A stretch of 64,000 nucleotides of DNA from JAUILH01 sp964230215 (GCA_964230215.1 CAXRGQ010000011.1:124001-188000), one strand, 5' to 3'; shown: positions 15,589 to 25,973, numbered from the stretch's first letter. Numbers and translations: made by a program. Notes: generated by a model not told the origin, from the letters alone.

Positions 15589-17943
15589 CTAGTGCTTTAT
15601 GTAAGTACTAACGTATCTAGAATGCTCGTGATTAACTTGAATAATATACATTCCGTTTTCCAGAAAGCTTAAATCAATTGTTTGGTTTTGCTGAATCTGT
15701 GCATTTTTTACTTCTCGGCCATGAATATCCATAATTTTAAGCTGGGCCTTCCCTTCGAAATTGAGATCTATGTGCAGTATGCCATCACCTGGATTTGGGT
15801 AGATAAGTAGATTCTGAATGTGATGCGTAGTAACTGAACTAGCGTTTCCTTCTGATACGTCAAATCTATCAAAAGCCATCTCAGTAACATTTACAAGGCT
15901 ATCTTCATCAGATGCATAGACTTCAATTGAGAATGTCCCCGATAAATTGCTAGCAAAATCAAGCACTCTATATGATTTGTCTAGCCATTCTGATAGCGTA
16001 GTGTTTTCGTGCATAGTATCAATTACATAAGTCACAGCATCATGATGTAATTTTACATAGGCTGTATCATCTAAAGGGAAAGGCCCCCATTTAGTAAAGA
16101 ACCAAGTACTATAGTTTATATAAGGATCCGTATATGTACTTAAATCCATATTTGGAGAGAATAACTGAACAATACCATAATCGATATCATCATAATCTGG
16201 ATTGTTTCCTCCATTTCCTGTCATGTAGCATACGTCTCCACAATCAAACATAGCATCTGTACCTGGATTTACGATAGGATTGGTGCCAGTTTGAATAGGT
16301 TTTTCTCTTACCCAATCACCCGTAGTTGCTGTGGAAACTGTGGTCCAGCCTAAATCCAAGGTGAAATTATCTGCATATCCCAATTCTAATTCGAGTATCA
16401 CTGTGTCGTTATTGCTATCGTAATAATCACCAATGACGCAAGCGCCTTTGTGCCCCCATTTTCCCGCATATATATCATAAAAGTCTTCATAGAAAGATGG
16501 AATGCTGACATAACCACTTGCGTTGGTTGTTAGGTTATAATCGAAATCTGGATTCGTTACTCTTACTATGGCCTGATCTATCGGAGTACCACTGCCCTGT
16601 TCTACAACCTGCACCGTGAACTGAAATGGTACTTTGGGTTCTAGAAATATGTCGCCATTTGTTATGTTGCCACTTGTCAGATTCACACCAAACAAGGTGT
16701 CAGGAAAATACCCAGCCTTGTAAAAAGCTACATCATAGGTGCCTGGTGTAGCAATTCCGGTCGAATAGTTTCCAGCTAAATCTGTATGTTCTATTTGATT
16801 GTGTCCAATTATTACCGCACTAGCATTCGGAATAGGCGCTAAAGTATTTTGATCTCGTACTATGCCTTCTAAATAACATGCTCTGGTATAATTGGCGTCT
16901 AGGACAAATAATCCCATTTGACGGTCTGAGGCGATGATTAAACCAGATGGCAGCCATGGATACACACCCCAGCATCCATCAAAGGTGTTGCCTGCTGTTG
17001 GAGAGGTGTCAAAATTCCCCACTTCCACCATGTTGCTTGGATCAGACACATCATGTATAGTAACCCCATCAGCGTAATAGCTAGTTACGATATAATCGTT
17101 GATGAAATGTGTGTTGTGCGGAATTGTACCCGTTCCAGGTGAAGATTGAATTTTGTCCAATTCGACCATATTACTTGGATCGCTTACATCATAAGAGGCG
17201 ATATATGCGTTGCTCACTTCATCAGTTGTAAATGCTTTTGTTCCATCATCTGAGAACCAAACGTTGTGTGTGAAATTGGATGGCGTGTTTGTAGATCCTA
17301 AATAGACTGGATTAGCCTTGTCTGTCACATCAACCATTGAGAGAAAACCGTCATTAATGTGGCCAAGAAACATAGTGTCATTTCTAACTACACCATCGTG
17401 TACATACCAGTTTTCGAATGAGCCCACCTCCGTTGGATTCATTGGGTCTGTGTTTAAATCTAAAATACGTACACCACCATTGGCAATGTTACTTCCAAAT
17501 AAGTAGCAGAACCCGTTATCATCGATAAACAGATTGTGTGCGGATAGAAAATTGTTTGGAGATGTGCCATACCAATGTGTCGTATCTATTCCACTTGCAT
17601 TCGGAAGACTCGTTAAATCTAGAATTAGTAAACCTTCTTCAGCCTCTGTTGTGATGTACGCATGATTATTCCATGTTTTAAGGTCTCTCCAAACCGAGTT
17701 GGTCCCAGGTTTCCAAAACACTTCCACAGGATTGCTTGGGTCTTGCAGACTAACTACGGAAGTTCCGTCAGATGCCCCGACAAGAGCATACTCGATTCCA
17801 GTCCCATCTACATAGCCCCAAATATCATTTAGGCCCGTTGAATGCAAAGAATTGAGGTCCAAATGCCCCACTTGCGACATATTAAGCTGTGCATTTGCAC
17901 TAATGCTTAATCCTAAGCTGATCGCTACTATCCCTAATTTCAT
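15589..17943 (-). CDS. choice-of-anchor B family secreted protein, T9SS type A (copy 2)
   Basis: A 784-residue secreted protein. Signal peptide at 1-18 (ending ANAQ), then a beta-propeller-like region of LVIVD-type repeats (about 20-355; GLLILDLTSLPNA, TMFLGHINDGFLSMVDVTDKANP, VTIHDVSDPSNMVEVGNFD), then a carboxypeptidase-regulatory-like beta domain (LEGIVRDQNTLAPIPNASAV), a second such domain, a beta-sandwich, and a T9SS tail (LLIYPNPGDGILHID, then ENGMYIIQVNHE). It is a tandem paralogue of the next gene, whose stop overlaps its start by 4 bp. The probable role is in cell-surface or extracellular binding; no catalytic motif was recognised. Confidence 0.88.
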   Translation of the reverse strand: MKLGIVAISLGLSISANAQLNMSQVGHLDLNSLHSTGLNDIWGYVDGTGIEYALVGASDGTSVVSLQDPSNPVEVFWKPGTNSVWRDLKTWNNHAYITTEAEEGLLILDLTSLPNASGIDTTHWYGTSPNNFLSAHNLFIDDNGFCYLFGSNIANGGVRILDLNTDPMNPTEVGSFENWYVHDGVVRNDTMFLGHINDGFLSMVDVTDKANPVYLGSTNTPSNFTHNVWFSDDGTKAFTTDEVSNAYIASYDVSDPSNMVELDKIQSSPGTGTIPHNTHFINDYIVTSYYADGVTIHDVSDPSNMVEVGNFDTSPTAGNTFDGCWGVYPWLPSGLIIASDRQMGLFVLDANYTRACYLEGIVRDQNTLAPIPNASAVIIGHNQIEHTDLAGNYSTGIATPGTYDVAFYKAGYFPDTLFGVNLTSGNITNGDIFLEPKVPFQFTVQVVEQGSGTPIDQAIVRVTNPDFDYNLTTNASGYVSIPSFYEDFYDIYAGKWGHKGACVIGDYYDSNNDTVILELELGYADNFTLDLGWTTVSTATTGDWVREKPIQTGTNPIVNPGTDAMFDCGDVCYMTGNGGNNPDYDDIDYGIVQLFSPNMDLSTYTDPYINYSTWFFTKWGPFPLDDTAYVKLHHDAVTYVIDTMHENTTLSEWLDKSYRVLDFASNLSGTFSIEVYASDEDSLVNVTEMAFDRFDVSEGNASSVTTHHIQNLLIYPNPGDGILHIDLNFEGKAQLKIMDIHGREVKNAQIQQNQTIDLSFLENGMYIIQVNHEHSRYVSTYIKH

Positions 17944-20273
17944 TGTTTTACGAACTTAATTGTATGCAGAGATGATTCGCTCTTAATTCTAATAAAGTAA
18001 ACACCCGTTGCTAAATTCTCAATTACTATTGGTGTGGAAGAAGAATTTAAATTGCCTGTCTTCATCAATTCGCCCGCAATGGATACAATTGAGTAATCCA
18101 GATTGTTTGTAAAATTATCGTTCTCAACAAAAATTACGTCTTTCGATGGGTTGGGATAAACTGTGAAATTCACCAAATCCTCACTTATTCCGTCTGCTGA
18201 TAGAATTTGAAACCTATCTACACCCGCTTCTACAACGTGCCCCGATCCAGCACTCCAATCCGCCGTTTTAAACTGAATTTGAAGGCTTGTTAAATCTAAG
18301 CTTGACGATGATAATGCAAACGTTCTATTGTTCCATTGTCCTTGATCTGAAGCAGATGAAGTATAGAAACCAAGAATTTCTTCTGAACTACCATCTATGG
18401 CAACAACAATTAATGAATCATCTGGCGTTCCAGACCCACCGTCGTTCACCCACCACAAATCAACGCTTACAACGGGGTTCGATAATCCACTGATATCCAT
18501 TACAGGAGAAGTTAAAACTACATCTGCTCCATCGACATCATCTGTTCCTACACCGCCACCACCGTTTCCGGTTACGTAAGCCATATCACCGCAGTCACTC
18601 GTAACATCATCTCCTGGGTTTGCTGGATCTCCATTTCCGAATCCCGTTCCTTCTGGCACATCTCTTTCCCACGCTCCAGTTGAAGCGGCTCCTGTGCTTG
18701 TCCAGTTAAAATCAAAGATAAAATCATCATAATAGCCTGTCGCTAAAGGTGCGTCCTCAACGATGGATGCGCCTGCAACTGTCACGTTTGAGCATTGTGT
18801 TTCATTTCCCCATTTACCGAAATACATATCGTAGCTTCCGTCATATACGCCGGTAATTATGTAGTCTCCATTTACATCTGATGTTGTATTGTATGTTATG
18901 CTTGGGTTCTCTGCAACAATCATTGCGTTTTCCACACCAACATTTCCAGTAATATCATAGCTCGGCAGTGGTGTTAATTGTACATCCAAAATAGTCGTGT
19001 TTCCGTTACTTAGGTTCACATTGTTAATGGTTTCCGTAAGGTATCCTACCTTGGCTACTTCCACAGTATAATTACCTGCATTGGCCGCTCCATGCGAGTA
19101 ATCACCAGACAAATCAGTGTATTCAATGTTGTTTTGTCCTACAATGGTTATATCTGCGTTAGAAATTGGTGCAGAAGTATTGATATCGGTCACATTGCCT
19201 TCTAAATAACATGCTTGCTGATAATTAACTCCAAGGACATATAAACCTGCTTCTATGTCAGATATTATGCAATTTCCAGAAGGCAGCCAAGGATAAGCAC
19301 CCCAGCATCCATTAAAACCATCTCCCGATAAAGGGCTACTATCAAAATTCGCCACTTCTACTAGGTTAGTCGGGTCCGTAATATCGTGCACTACAACCCC
19401 ATCGCGATAGTAAGATGTCACCAAGAAATTACCAATGACATGAGAGTTATGCGGAATTACCCCCATTCCCGGGCTAGACTGCACTACATCCAATTCGATT
19501 ATGTTGTTTGGGTCTGAAATATCATACGATCCGATATATCCGTTTGAAATTTCATCGGTTGTGAATACATACTGTCCATTGTCACTAAACCAGAGATTGT
19601 GACTGAAGTTCCCAGGTGTGTTAGTAGTTCCCAATACCACTGGGTTCGCTTTATCAGAAACATCTACAATCGACATAAAACCATCGTTGATGTGCCCCAT
19701 GTAAAGTGTATCACCTCTCGCTACACCATCGTGCGCATACCAGTTTTCGAATGATCCCAGCTCGATTGGTGCTGTTGGACTGGTGGCAACATCCAACATA
19801 ATACAACCACCAGTGTCTCTATTCGCACCAAAAATATAACACACACCGTTTTCATCAATGTATAAGTTGTGTGCACTCTCCCATTCATCACCAGTAGGTC
19901 CTGTGTAATATGTGGTTGTTATTCCTGCTGCATTTGGCAGACTAGACAAATCAATTATCAAGAGTCCGTTTGGTGCCTCAGTAGTGACGTAAGCATAATC
20001 TCCAAAGGTTTTTATATCGCGCCAAATTGAGTTCATTCCTGGCTCATAAAATACTTCTGTTGGAGATGCTGGGTTCGTAATATCTACGATGGACGTTCCA
20101 TCATTTAAGCCTACTATAGCGTATTCGTTTCCTGATTGGTCCACATAAGCCCATATGTCGCTGGCATCTGAATTATGCAATCCTACCAAATCTATATAAC
20201 CTAACTGGGTCATATTCAACTGGCTAAATGCATTGAAACTTAGCAGCAAAAACGTGTAAAATAAAATCTTCAT
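17940..20273 (-). CDS. choice-of-anchor B family secreted protein, T9SS type A (copy 1)
   Basis: Paralogue of the downstream gene, sharing the same order: signal peptide, LVIVD-repeat propeller (SIWRDIKTFGDYAYVTTEAP, YMGHINDGFMSIVDVSDKANP), carboxypeptidase-regulatory-like domains (LEGNVTDINTSAPISNADI), a beta-sandwich with GDMAYVTGNGGGGVG, and a T9SS tail (FTVYPNPSKDVIFVEN, then ENLATGVYFIRIKSE). A longer frame opens at 20309, but the ATG at 20273 gives a normal signal peptide (MKILFYTFLLLSFNAFSQ), so I place the start there. Its 3' end overlaps the second copy by 4 bp, so the pair is a translationally coupled tandem duplication. Confidence 0.88.
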   Translation of the reverse strand: MKILFYTFLLLSFNAFSQLNMTQLGYIDLVGLHNSDASDIWAYVDQSGNEYAIVGLNDGTSIVDITNPASPTEVFYEPGMNSIWRDIKTFGDYAYVTTEAPNGLLIIDLSSLPNAAGITTTYYTGPTGDEWESAHNLYIDENGVCYIFGANRDTGGCIMLDVATSPTAPIELGSFENWYAHDGVARGDTLYMGHINDGFMSIVDVSDKANPVVLGTTNTPGNFSHNLWFSDNGQYVFTTDEISNGYIGSYDISDPNNIIELDVVQSSPGMGVIPHNSHVIGNFLVTSYYRDGVVVHDITDPTNLVEVANFDSSPLSGDGFNGCWGAYPWLPSGNCIISDIEAGLYVLGVNYQQACYLEGNVTDINTSAPISNADITIVGQNNIEYTDLSGDYSHGAANAGNYTVEVAKVGYLTETINNVNLSNGNTTILDVQLTPLPSYDITGNVGVENAMIVAENPSITYNTTSDVNGDYIITGVYDGSYDMYFGKWGNETQCSNVTVAGASIVEDAPLATGYYDDFIFDFNWTSTGAASTGAWERDVPEGTGFGNGDPANPGDDVTSDCGDMAYVTGNGGGGVGTDDVDGADVVLTSPVMDISGLSNPVVSVDLWWVNDGGSGTPDDSLIVVAIDGSSEEILGFYTSSASDQGQWNNRTFALSSSSLDLTSLQIQFKTADWSAGSGHVVEAGVDRFQILSADGISEDLVNFTVYPNPSKDVIFVENDNFTNNLDYSIVSIAGELMKTGNLNSSSTPIVIENLATGVYFIRIKSESSLHTIKFVKQ

Positions 20274-20394
20274 ATTGTGATATATCGGTAAACACACAAT
20301 ATACAACAATACCGTCTATACAACAAGATTTATTTACTGGACTGTTGGATTGATAGAGTAATCGGAAAGACTAGTTTAGCCCACACTAAACCGT

Positions 20395-23370
20395 TTAAAA
20401 CAAGGTCGGTTGGATAGGACCATCACCATCTTTTTTGTTCTTCTTAGAGTCTTTAGATTTGCTTTCGTCCTTGTCTGTTTTGTCTGATTTTGATGGCTTT
20501 TCATCGTCAGAAGCATCCTTGTCTTCCTTTTTAGAGTCGTTAGTGATTTCAAATTCAACAGTTACCGCCTTTTCAGATGATTTTGATGTACTTGCTTCTT
20601 TTGGCTCATCCTCTTCGCTCTCATTTGAATTGGAAGTTTCTAAATCATCTTCATCCTCGTTATCATCGTTCCCGTCTGAATTTTTGTCTTCAGAGTCCGC
20701 ATCAACATCATCATCATTCTCATTCTCATTTTCGGTAGATGAATCATCATCCATTGTTTCATCCTCAATGATGTCTTCCTCTTCATCCTCCTGTGGCCAG
20801 TCTTCACCTTCAACTTTAGGTAAAAGCGTTATCTCTTTGACTTTTAGTTTAGTAAGTTGATTTCCTTGAGCCTTCATTCCCTTAACGTCAATGAAATCTT
20901 TTAAGGCTTCCTCTTTGTCTGGAAGGTTCTTAGTCTCCTTTAGTCGCTTGTTAAACTCGATATTAATTCTCGGATTAAAATCGGTACTTACTACAACTAA
21001 TTCGGTGCCTTCATTTTCTGGAATAAATGACACCATCTTATCGGTTGTAACCTCACATAAGAAACGCTTAACGTAATAGAGTTCTTTTTCACCGTCATAA
21101 TAGACACAAGATATAGGCCTATCTGGGTACCACTTAACAATATCTACAATAGTATCGTCAAATCGAGTGCTTAATTCGAATCCTGATAGTCTATAACAGC
21201 CTGTATTGTATAAAGTTAGAATTCTATCATCTCCTTTGAAAGAACCTAGTAGCTTACCTCTTCCATCGTCATTCAATCTATTTACAACGTCATCGTACCA
21301 GACTTTGCGCGCCGCCAGTGTAGATCCTCCAACCTCTTTTTGAATAACTTTACTAATGACCTCTTTAGTCACCGTATTCCCTTTGGCTCCACGTCCTTTA
21401 ATCAGTTGTTCACTGAAATCTATGTCTATTTTTAGCTTCTTCAAGTGAGGTCTAGCTCTTAAAACTACCTGCACCACTTCTTTTCTACCGTTAGGGTTAA
21501 CAGAAAAATAATGGACTTTCGAACCTTTCTTGCCAGCGGTTAAATCGTATTCTTTGTCTCTTGTTATACTCTTTACCGCGAAACGTTTCATTAATGATGG
21601 TCCACCATTTCCATTCTGATAAATTAAATGATAAATGGTTCTCTCATCACCTTTCTTCCAAATACCAGCGTAGAGAATGTCTTTTCCGACAAACTTCTTG
21701 TCTGCTATTTTAGTGACTTGCATTTTGCCATCGCCTCTGAATACAATTACATCATCTATTTCCGAACAATCAGCAATAAACTCTGCATTTGTTAAGCTTC
21801 TCGCTTGCCAACCAATAAAGCCTTCCGACTTATCTACATATAATTTCTTGTTGGCTACAATTACTTTCTTGGCTGAGATATTATCGAATACTTTAATTTC
21901 AGTTCTTCTCTCTCTGCCTTCCGAGTAAGTGCTTTTTAAATGTTTGAAGTAATCAACGGCATAATCAATAAGATTATCAAGATTATGTTTGATTTCTTCT
22001 AGCTCAGCTTCAATTTTAGCAATAACTTCATCTGCCTTGTTGCTGTCGAACTTAGATATACGCTTAATCTTAATTTCAGTTAGGCGCACAATGTCTTCTT
22101 CAGTTACTGGTCGTTTAAGATGTTTTGTATGTGGTTTTAAGCCTTTGTCGATGGCGGAAATCACACCTTCCCAAGTCTCTTCCTCCTCGATATCTCGGTA
22201 TATTCTCTTTTCAATGAAAATCTTTTCTAATGATGCAAAATGCCATTGTTCAAGAAGTTCATCTCTTCTGATCTCTAACTCTCTTTTTAAAAGCCTTACG
22301 GTATTGTCCGTACTCTTCTTAAGCAACTCACTTACACCAAGGAATACTGGTTTGTTATCGTAAATAACACAGGCATTGGGCGAAATAGAAACTTCACAAT
22401 CTGTAAAGGCATATAAGGCATCAATGGTCTTGTCAGGCGATACTCCGGGGGCAATGTGAACAAGGATTTCAGCCGTAGCAGCCGTGTTATCCTCGATCTT
22501 TTTTATCTTGATTTTCCCTTTTTCGTTCGCCTTAACTACGCTATCTATTAAAGATGTGGTGGTTGTTCCGTAAGGAATCTCATTAATAATTAAGGTCTTC
22601 TTATCCAATTGACTAATACGAGCCCTAACCCTTACTTTTCCGCCTCTTAAACCATCATTGTAGTTGCTAAAGTCTGCTGTACCCCCATGCGGAAAATCGG
22701 GAAAGATCTCCACTTTACGCCCCCTTAAGTAGTTAATCGAATTATCAATTAACTCAACAAAGTTATGTGGCAACATTTTGCAGGCTAAACCTACCGCAAT
22801 TCCTTCTGCTCCTTGAGCTAGTAGTAGAGGAAACTTAATTGGTAAGTATTGAGGTTCTTTGTTTCTGCCGTCATAGGAAGCTAACCACTCGGTTGTTTTC
22901 TTGTTGAACATCACCTCTGAGGCAAACTTTGACAGCCTTGCTTCAATATATCTCGGAGCAGCAGCTGAATCTCCAGTTAATGTATTTCCCCAGTTCCCCT
23001 GACAATCTACAGCAATTTCTTTCTGTCCCAACTGTACAAGCGCATCTCCAATAGACGCATCCCCGTGAGGGTGATATTTCATCGTATTACCGATAATGTT
23101 CGCTACCTTGTTATAACGACCATCATCCATCTCCTTCATTGAGTGGAAAATACGTCTCTGAACTGGTTTTAAACCATCTTCCAGGGCGGGAACAGCTCTT
23201 TCAAGAATAACATAAGAAGCGTAATCGAGGAACCAATCTTTGTACATTCCCGAAATAGGGATGATTCCATCGTTACCACCAATATCGTCGTGATCGTTCG
23301 AATCGCTTTCGTTCTCGCTCTCGCTATTGTCTAGATTTTCGTCTTCTATATGATCGTCATCCTCTATCAT
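20395..23370 (-). CDS. parC: DNA topoisomerase IV subunit A with long acidic tail
   Basis: The DNA-cleaving subunit of a type IIA topoisomerase that decatenates chromosomes. Seen: PVQRRIFHSMKEMDDGRYNKVANIIG (about 66-92), HPHGDASIGDALVQLGQ, and the catalytic Tyr in AAPRYIEARLSKF (Tyr about 126). QGAEGIAVGLACKMLPHNF follows, then a coiled-coil region and a C-terminal beta-pinwheel region. From about residue 843 to the end is an Asp/Glu/Ser/Lys low-complexity tail of roughly 145 residues, closing with a basic stretch and QPTLF. It overlaps parE by 4 bp, as expected for the parE-parC operon of Bacteroidota. Confidence 0.93.
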   Translation of the reverse strand: MIEDDDHIEDENLDNSESENESDSNDHDDIGGNDGIIPISGMYKDWFLDYASYVILERAVPALEDGLKPVQRRIFHSMKEMDDGRYNKVANIIGNTMKYHPHGDASIGDALVQLGQKEIAVDCQGNWGNTLTGDSAAAPRYIEARLSKFASEVMFNKKTTEWLASYDGRNKEPQYLPIKFPLLLAQGAEGIAVGLACKMLPHNFVELIDNSINYLRGRKVEIFPDFPHGGTADFSNYNDGLRGGKVRVRARISQLDKKTLIINEIPYGTTTTSLIDSVVKANEKGKIKIKKIEDNTAATAEILVHIAPGVSPDKTIDALYAFTDCEVSISPNACVIYDNKPVFLGVSELLKKSTDNTVRLLKRELEIRRDELLEQWHFASLEKIFIEKRIYRDIEEEETWEGVISAIDKGLKPHTKHLKRPVTEEDIVRLTEIKIKRISKFDSNKADEVIAKIEAELEEIKHNLDNLIDYAVDYFKHLKSTYSEGRERRTEIKVFDNISAKKVIVANKKLYVDKSEGFIGWQARSLTNAEFIADCSEIDDVIVFRGDGKMQVTKIADKKFVGKDILYAGIWKKGDERTIYHLIYQNGNGGPSLMKRFAVKSITRDKEYDLTAGKKGSKVHYFSVNPNGRKEVVQVVLRARPHLKKLKIDIDFSEQLIKGRGAKGNTVTKEVISKVIQKEVGGSTLAARKVWYDDVVNRLNDDGRGKLLGSFKGDDRILTLYNTGCYRLSGFELSTRFDDTIVDIVKWYPDRPISCVYYDGEKELYYVKRFLCEVTTDKMVSFIPENEGTELVVVSTDFNPRINIEFNKRLKETKNLPDKEEALKDFIDVKGMKAQGNQLTKLKVKEITLLPKVEGEDWPQEDEEEDIIEDETMDDDSSTENENENDDDVDADSEDKNSDGNDDNEDEDDLETSNSNESEEDEPKEASTSKSSEKAVTVEFEITNDSKKEDKDASDDEKPSKSDKTDKDESKSKDSKKNKKDGDGPIQPTLF

Positions 23371-25217
23371 TCTTCTTCAACGTGATCTAGTTCAACTTTT
23401 AAATTATCTATAATAAAATCTTGTCTATCCTGTGTATTCTTACCCATGTAGAATTTCAGAATGGATTCGATAGATGCATCTTTTCCAATCAATACAGGCT
23501 CCAATCTAATATCTTCTCCAATAAAGTGTACAAATTCATCTGGCGATATCTCACCAAGCCCCTTAAATCGCGTAATTTCTGGATTTTTACCCAGACTACT
23601 AATAGCATCTCTCCTTTCCTCTTCGCTGTAACAGTAACGCGTCTCTTTTTTATTCCGAACCCTAAACAATGGTGTTTGCAAAATATATAAATGACCTTTC
23701 TTAACTAAGTCCGGGAAAAACTGCAAAAAGAAGGTCATGAGTAGGAGACGAATGTGCATACCATCTACATCCGCATCCGTCGCAATTACAATTTTATTGT
23801 AGCGCAGATTTTCTAAATCGTCTTCGATATCGAGTGCCGCCTGAATTAGATTAAACTCCTCATTTTCGTACACTACTTTTTTCGTTAAGCCATATGAATT
23901 AAGCGGTTTACCACGTAATGAGAATACGGCCTGCGTTTTTACATCTCTTGATTTCGTGATGGATCCACTAGCCGAATCTCCCTCTGTAATAAACAAGGTT
24001 GTTTCTTCAGCTCTCGGGTCTTTCTGATCTGTAAGGTGAATTTTACAGTCTCTTAATTTCTTATTGTGCAGATTCGCTTTTTTGGCACGATCTCTAGCCA
24101 ATTTACGAATACCTGATAATTCTTTTCTTTCTTTCTCAGAACGCTTAATCTTCGCTTCTAGCGTATCTGCTATCCCTGGATTTCTATGAAGGAAGTTATC
24201 TAGTTTCTCTTTAAGGAAATCCATTATAAAGGCACGCATTGACTTTCCGTTAGGCTCTATTTCTTGGGAACCCAGTTTAGTCTTAGTCTGCGATTCGAAC
24301 ACCGGCTCTATTACCTTTACGGATACAGCTGCCACAACTGATTGTCGAATATCAACTGCCTCATAGTTTTTACCGAAAAAGTCTTTAACTACCTTAGCAA
24401 ATGCTTCACGGAATGCAGATTGATGTGTTCCTCCTTGTGTTGTATGTTGCCCATTTACAAAAGATGAATAGTCTTCGCCATATCCTCTTCCGTGTGTAAA
24501 TGCCACTTCAATATCGTCTCCCTCCAGATGAACTATGGGGTAAAGTGGCTCGGCATCCAGATTGTTTTCTAATAAGTCTTTTAAACCTTCTTTCGAATGA
24601 TAACGCTGGCTATTGAAATATATAGATAAGCCTCTGTTGAGATAACAATAGTTCCAAATTAGCTTTTCTATATAAGGATGCTTGTAATTGTAGTTTTTGA
24701 ATACCGTGCTATCCGGAACAAATTCGACATAAGTTCCATTCTGCTCGTCAGTATCCTCTAATTTCGATTCCTCAATGAGGTTACCTGCTTCAAAGGTTGC
24801 AGACTTCTTCTTACCATCTCTGTATGATTCAACCAAGAAATAGTTAGATAACGCATTCACCGCTTTAGTACCCACCCCGTTAAGACCAACAGACTTTTTA
24901 AATGCTTTACTGTCGTACTTACCACCAGTGTTCATTTTGGAAACAACGTCTACTACTTTTCCAAGCGGAATTCCACGGCCATAATCTCGCACGCTCACTT
25001 TTCCATCGCGAATTTTGACTTGGATACGTTTACCATTCCCCATAACAAACTCATCAATAGAGTTGTCCATCACCTCTTTTACAAGAATATATATACCATC
25101 GTCAGCAGAAGCTCCATCTCCAAGCTTACCAATGTACATACCGGGTCTCATCCGGATATGCTCTTTCCAGTCAAGTGATCGTATGTTATCTTCGGTGTAT
25201 TCTGCTTCCTCTGCCAT
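23367..25217 (-). CDS. parE: DNA topoisomerase IV subunit B
   Basis: The ATPase subunit of topoisomerase IV. Seen: the GHKL ATP site (EVMDNSIDEF with the catalytic Glu, DYGRGIPLG, GLNGVGTKAVNALS), the transducer domain, and the TOPRIM motifs EGDSASG and DADVDGMHIRLLL, with PLRGKP-type sequence FSLRGKPLN between them. A longer frame starts at 25241 (MCLRTHVQ...), but that codon overlaps the candidate -7 box at 25239-25246; the ATG at 25217 (MAEEAEYTEDNIRSLDW) is therefore the better start. It is the first gene of the operon and overlaps parC by 4 bp. Confidence 0.93.
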   Translation of the reverse strand: MAEEAEYTEDNIRSLDWKEHIRMRPGMYIGKLGDGASADDGIYILVKEVMDNSIDEFVMGNGKRIQVKIRDGKVSVRDYGRGIPLGKVVDVVSKMNTGGKYDSKAFKKSVGLNGVGTKAVNALSNYFLVESYRDGKKKSATFEAGNLIEESKLEDTDEQNGTYVEFVPDSTVFKNYNYKHPYIEKLIWNYCYLNRGLSIYFNSQRYHSKEGLKDLLENNLDAEPLYPIVHLEGDDIEVAFTHGRGYGEDYSSFVNGQHTTQGGTHQSAFREAFAKVVKDFFGKNYEAVDIRQSVVAAVSVKVIEPVFESQTKTKLGSQEIEPNGKSMRAFIMDFLKEKLDNFLHRNPGIADTLEAKIKRSEKERKELSGIRKLARDRAKKANLHNKKLRDCKIHLTDQKDPRAEETTLFITEGDSASGSITKSRDVKTQAVFSLRGKPLNSYGLTKKVVYENEEFNLIQAALDIEDDLENLRYNKIVIATDADVDGMHIRLLLMTFFLQFFPDLVKKGHLYILQTPLFRVRNKKETRYCYSEEERRDAISSLGKNPEITRFKGLGEISPDEFVHFIGEDIRLEPVLIGKDASIESILKFYMGKNTQDRQDFIIDNLKVELDHVEEE

Positions 25218-25238
25218 TTGAACGTGCGTTCTCAAACA

Positions 25239-25246
25239 CAAAAATA
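25239..25246 (-). promoter_or_regulatory. candidate -7 box of parE-parC
   Basis: The minus strand reads TATTTTTG, an exact TAnnTTTG match, about 21 nt before the ATG at 25217. No TTG at the -33 position was found. It helps to choose the parE start. Confidence 0.4.
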
Positions 25247-25353
25247 CAGAGTATCAGAGCTAATGTGAGGTGTGGATCGGTGTACTTTTGAACAGATTTA
25301 TTAACCGATTAACACATGTTTAAAAATGGCTATGGGAATAATTTGATTTATGA

Positions 25354-25866
25354 TCACCAATTGATGAGCATGTCGCTTGTCTGGAATATATTGTAGATTA
25401 TCCAAGTGCCAGACAATGCATTCTTTTCCGAACCGCTTTCATCGCCCTCTTTGTTTGTCGCTCCGCAGATTGTTACTTTATAGTATACGTCTGGGTTAGA
25501 TGCTAGAGTGGCTAATTCTTCCTTCCTTTCTTCGCTTATGCCAGTATTATTGTATTTCATAACTTTCAATAACACCTCTTTAAACTCTTTTCTTGAGATT
25601 TCAATGGTATGCACTTCACCGACACACTCACTATGATGTATATTCGGAAATGTAAGGTATAACATCATTTTACCGTCACCGTTAGTCTGAATTTCGGTGA
25701 GTGCATTTAAGGCTCTATCTTCATCTGAAATTTCAAGTTCTTTAAACTCATAGTCGTCTTTTAACTCTGATGGCTTAGATTTTTCCTTGTCTGCACTGGT
25801 TTTCTTAGAATTTGAGCATGATACAGGCAACATTAATAACACAAAACATAAATGCGATAAGTTCAT
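25354..25866 (-). CDS. small lipoprotein of unknown function
   Basis: 170 residues with a lipoprotein signal (hydrophobic core then LPVSC, Cys at 17). The mature part starts with a Lys/Ser-rich linker, then a compact domain with two further cysteines (in SECVGEV and TICGATNK). I do not recognise a family. It is expected to be lipid-anchored in the envelope. It stands alone on the minus strand between parE and ychF. Confidence 0.72.
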   Translation of the reverse strand: MNLSHLCFVLLMLPVSCSNSKKTSADKEKSKPSELKDDYEFKELEISDEDRALNALTEIQTNGDGKMMLYLTFPNIHHSECVGEVHTIEISRKEFKEVLLKVMKYNNTGISEERKEELATLASNPDVYYKVTICGATNKEGDESGSEKNALSGTWIIYNIFQTSDMLINW

Positions 25867-25973
25867 TGAAATTAAGTTTGATTCACACGTAATACTCTAA
25901 ATCATTCCCATGGTTCAATTACCCGTGAAAAATATATGTGTGATTTGATAAAACCGTTTACCTATCAGGAATA

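Noticed and set aside
20435..20860. 141-residue Ser-rich plus-strand frame
   Set aside because: It is the complement of the acidic Asp/Glu/Ser tail of parC, which keeps opposite frames open.
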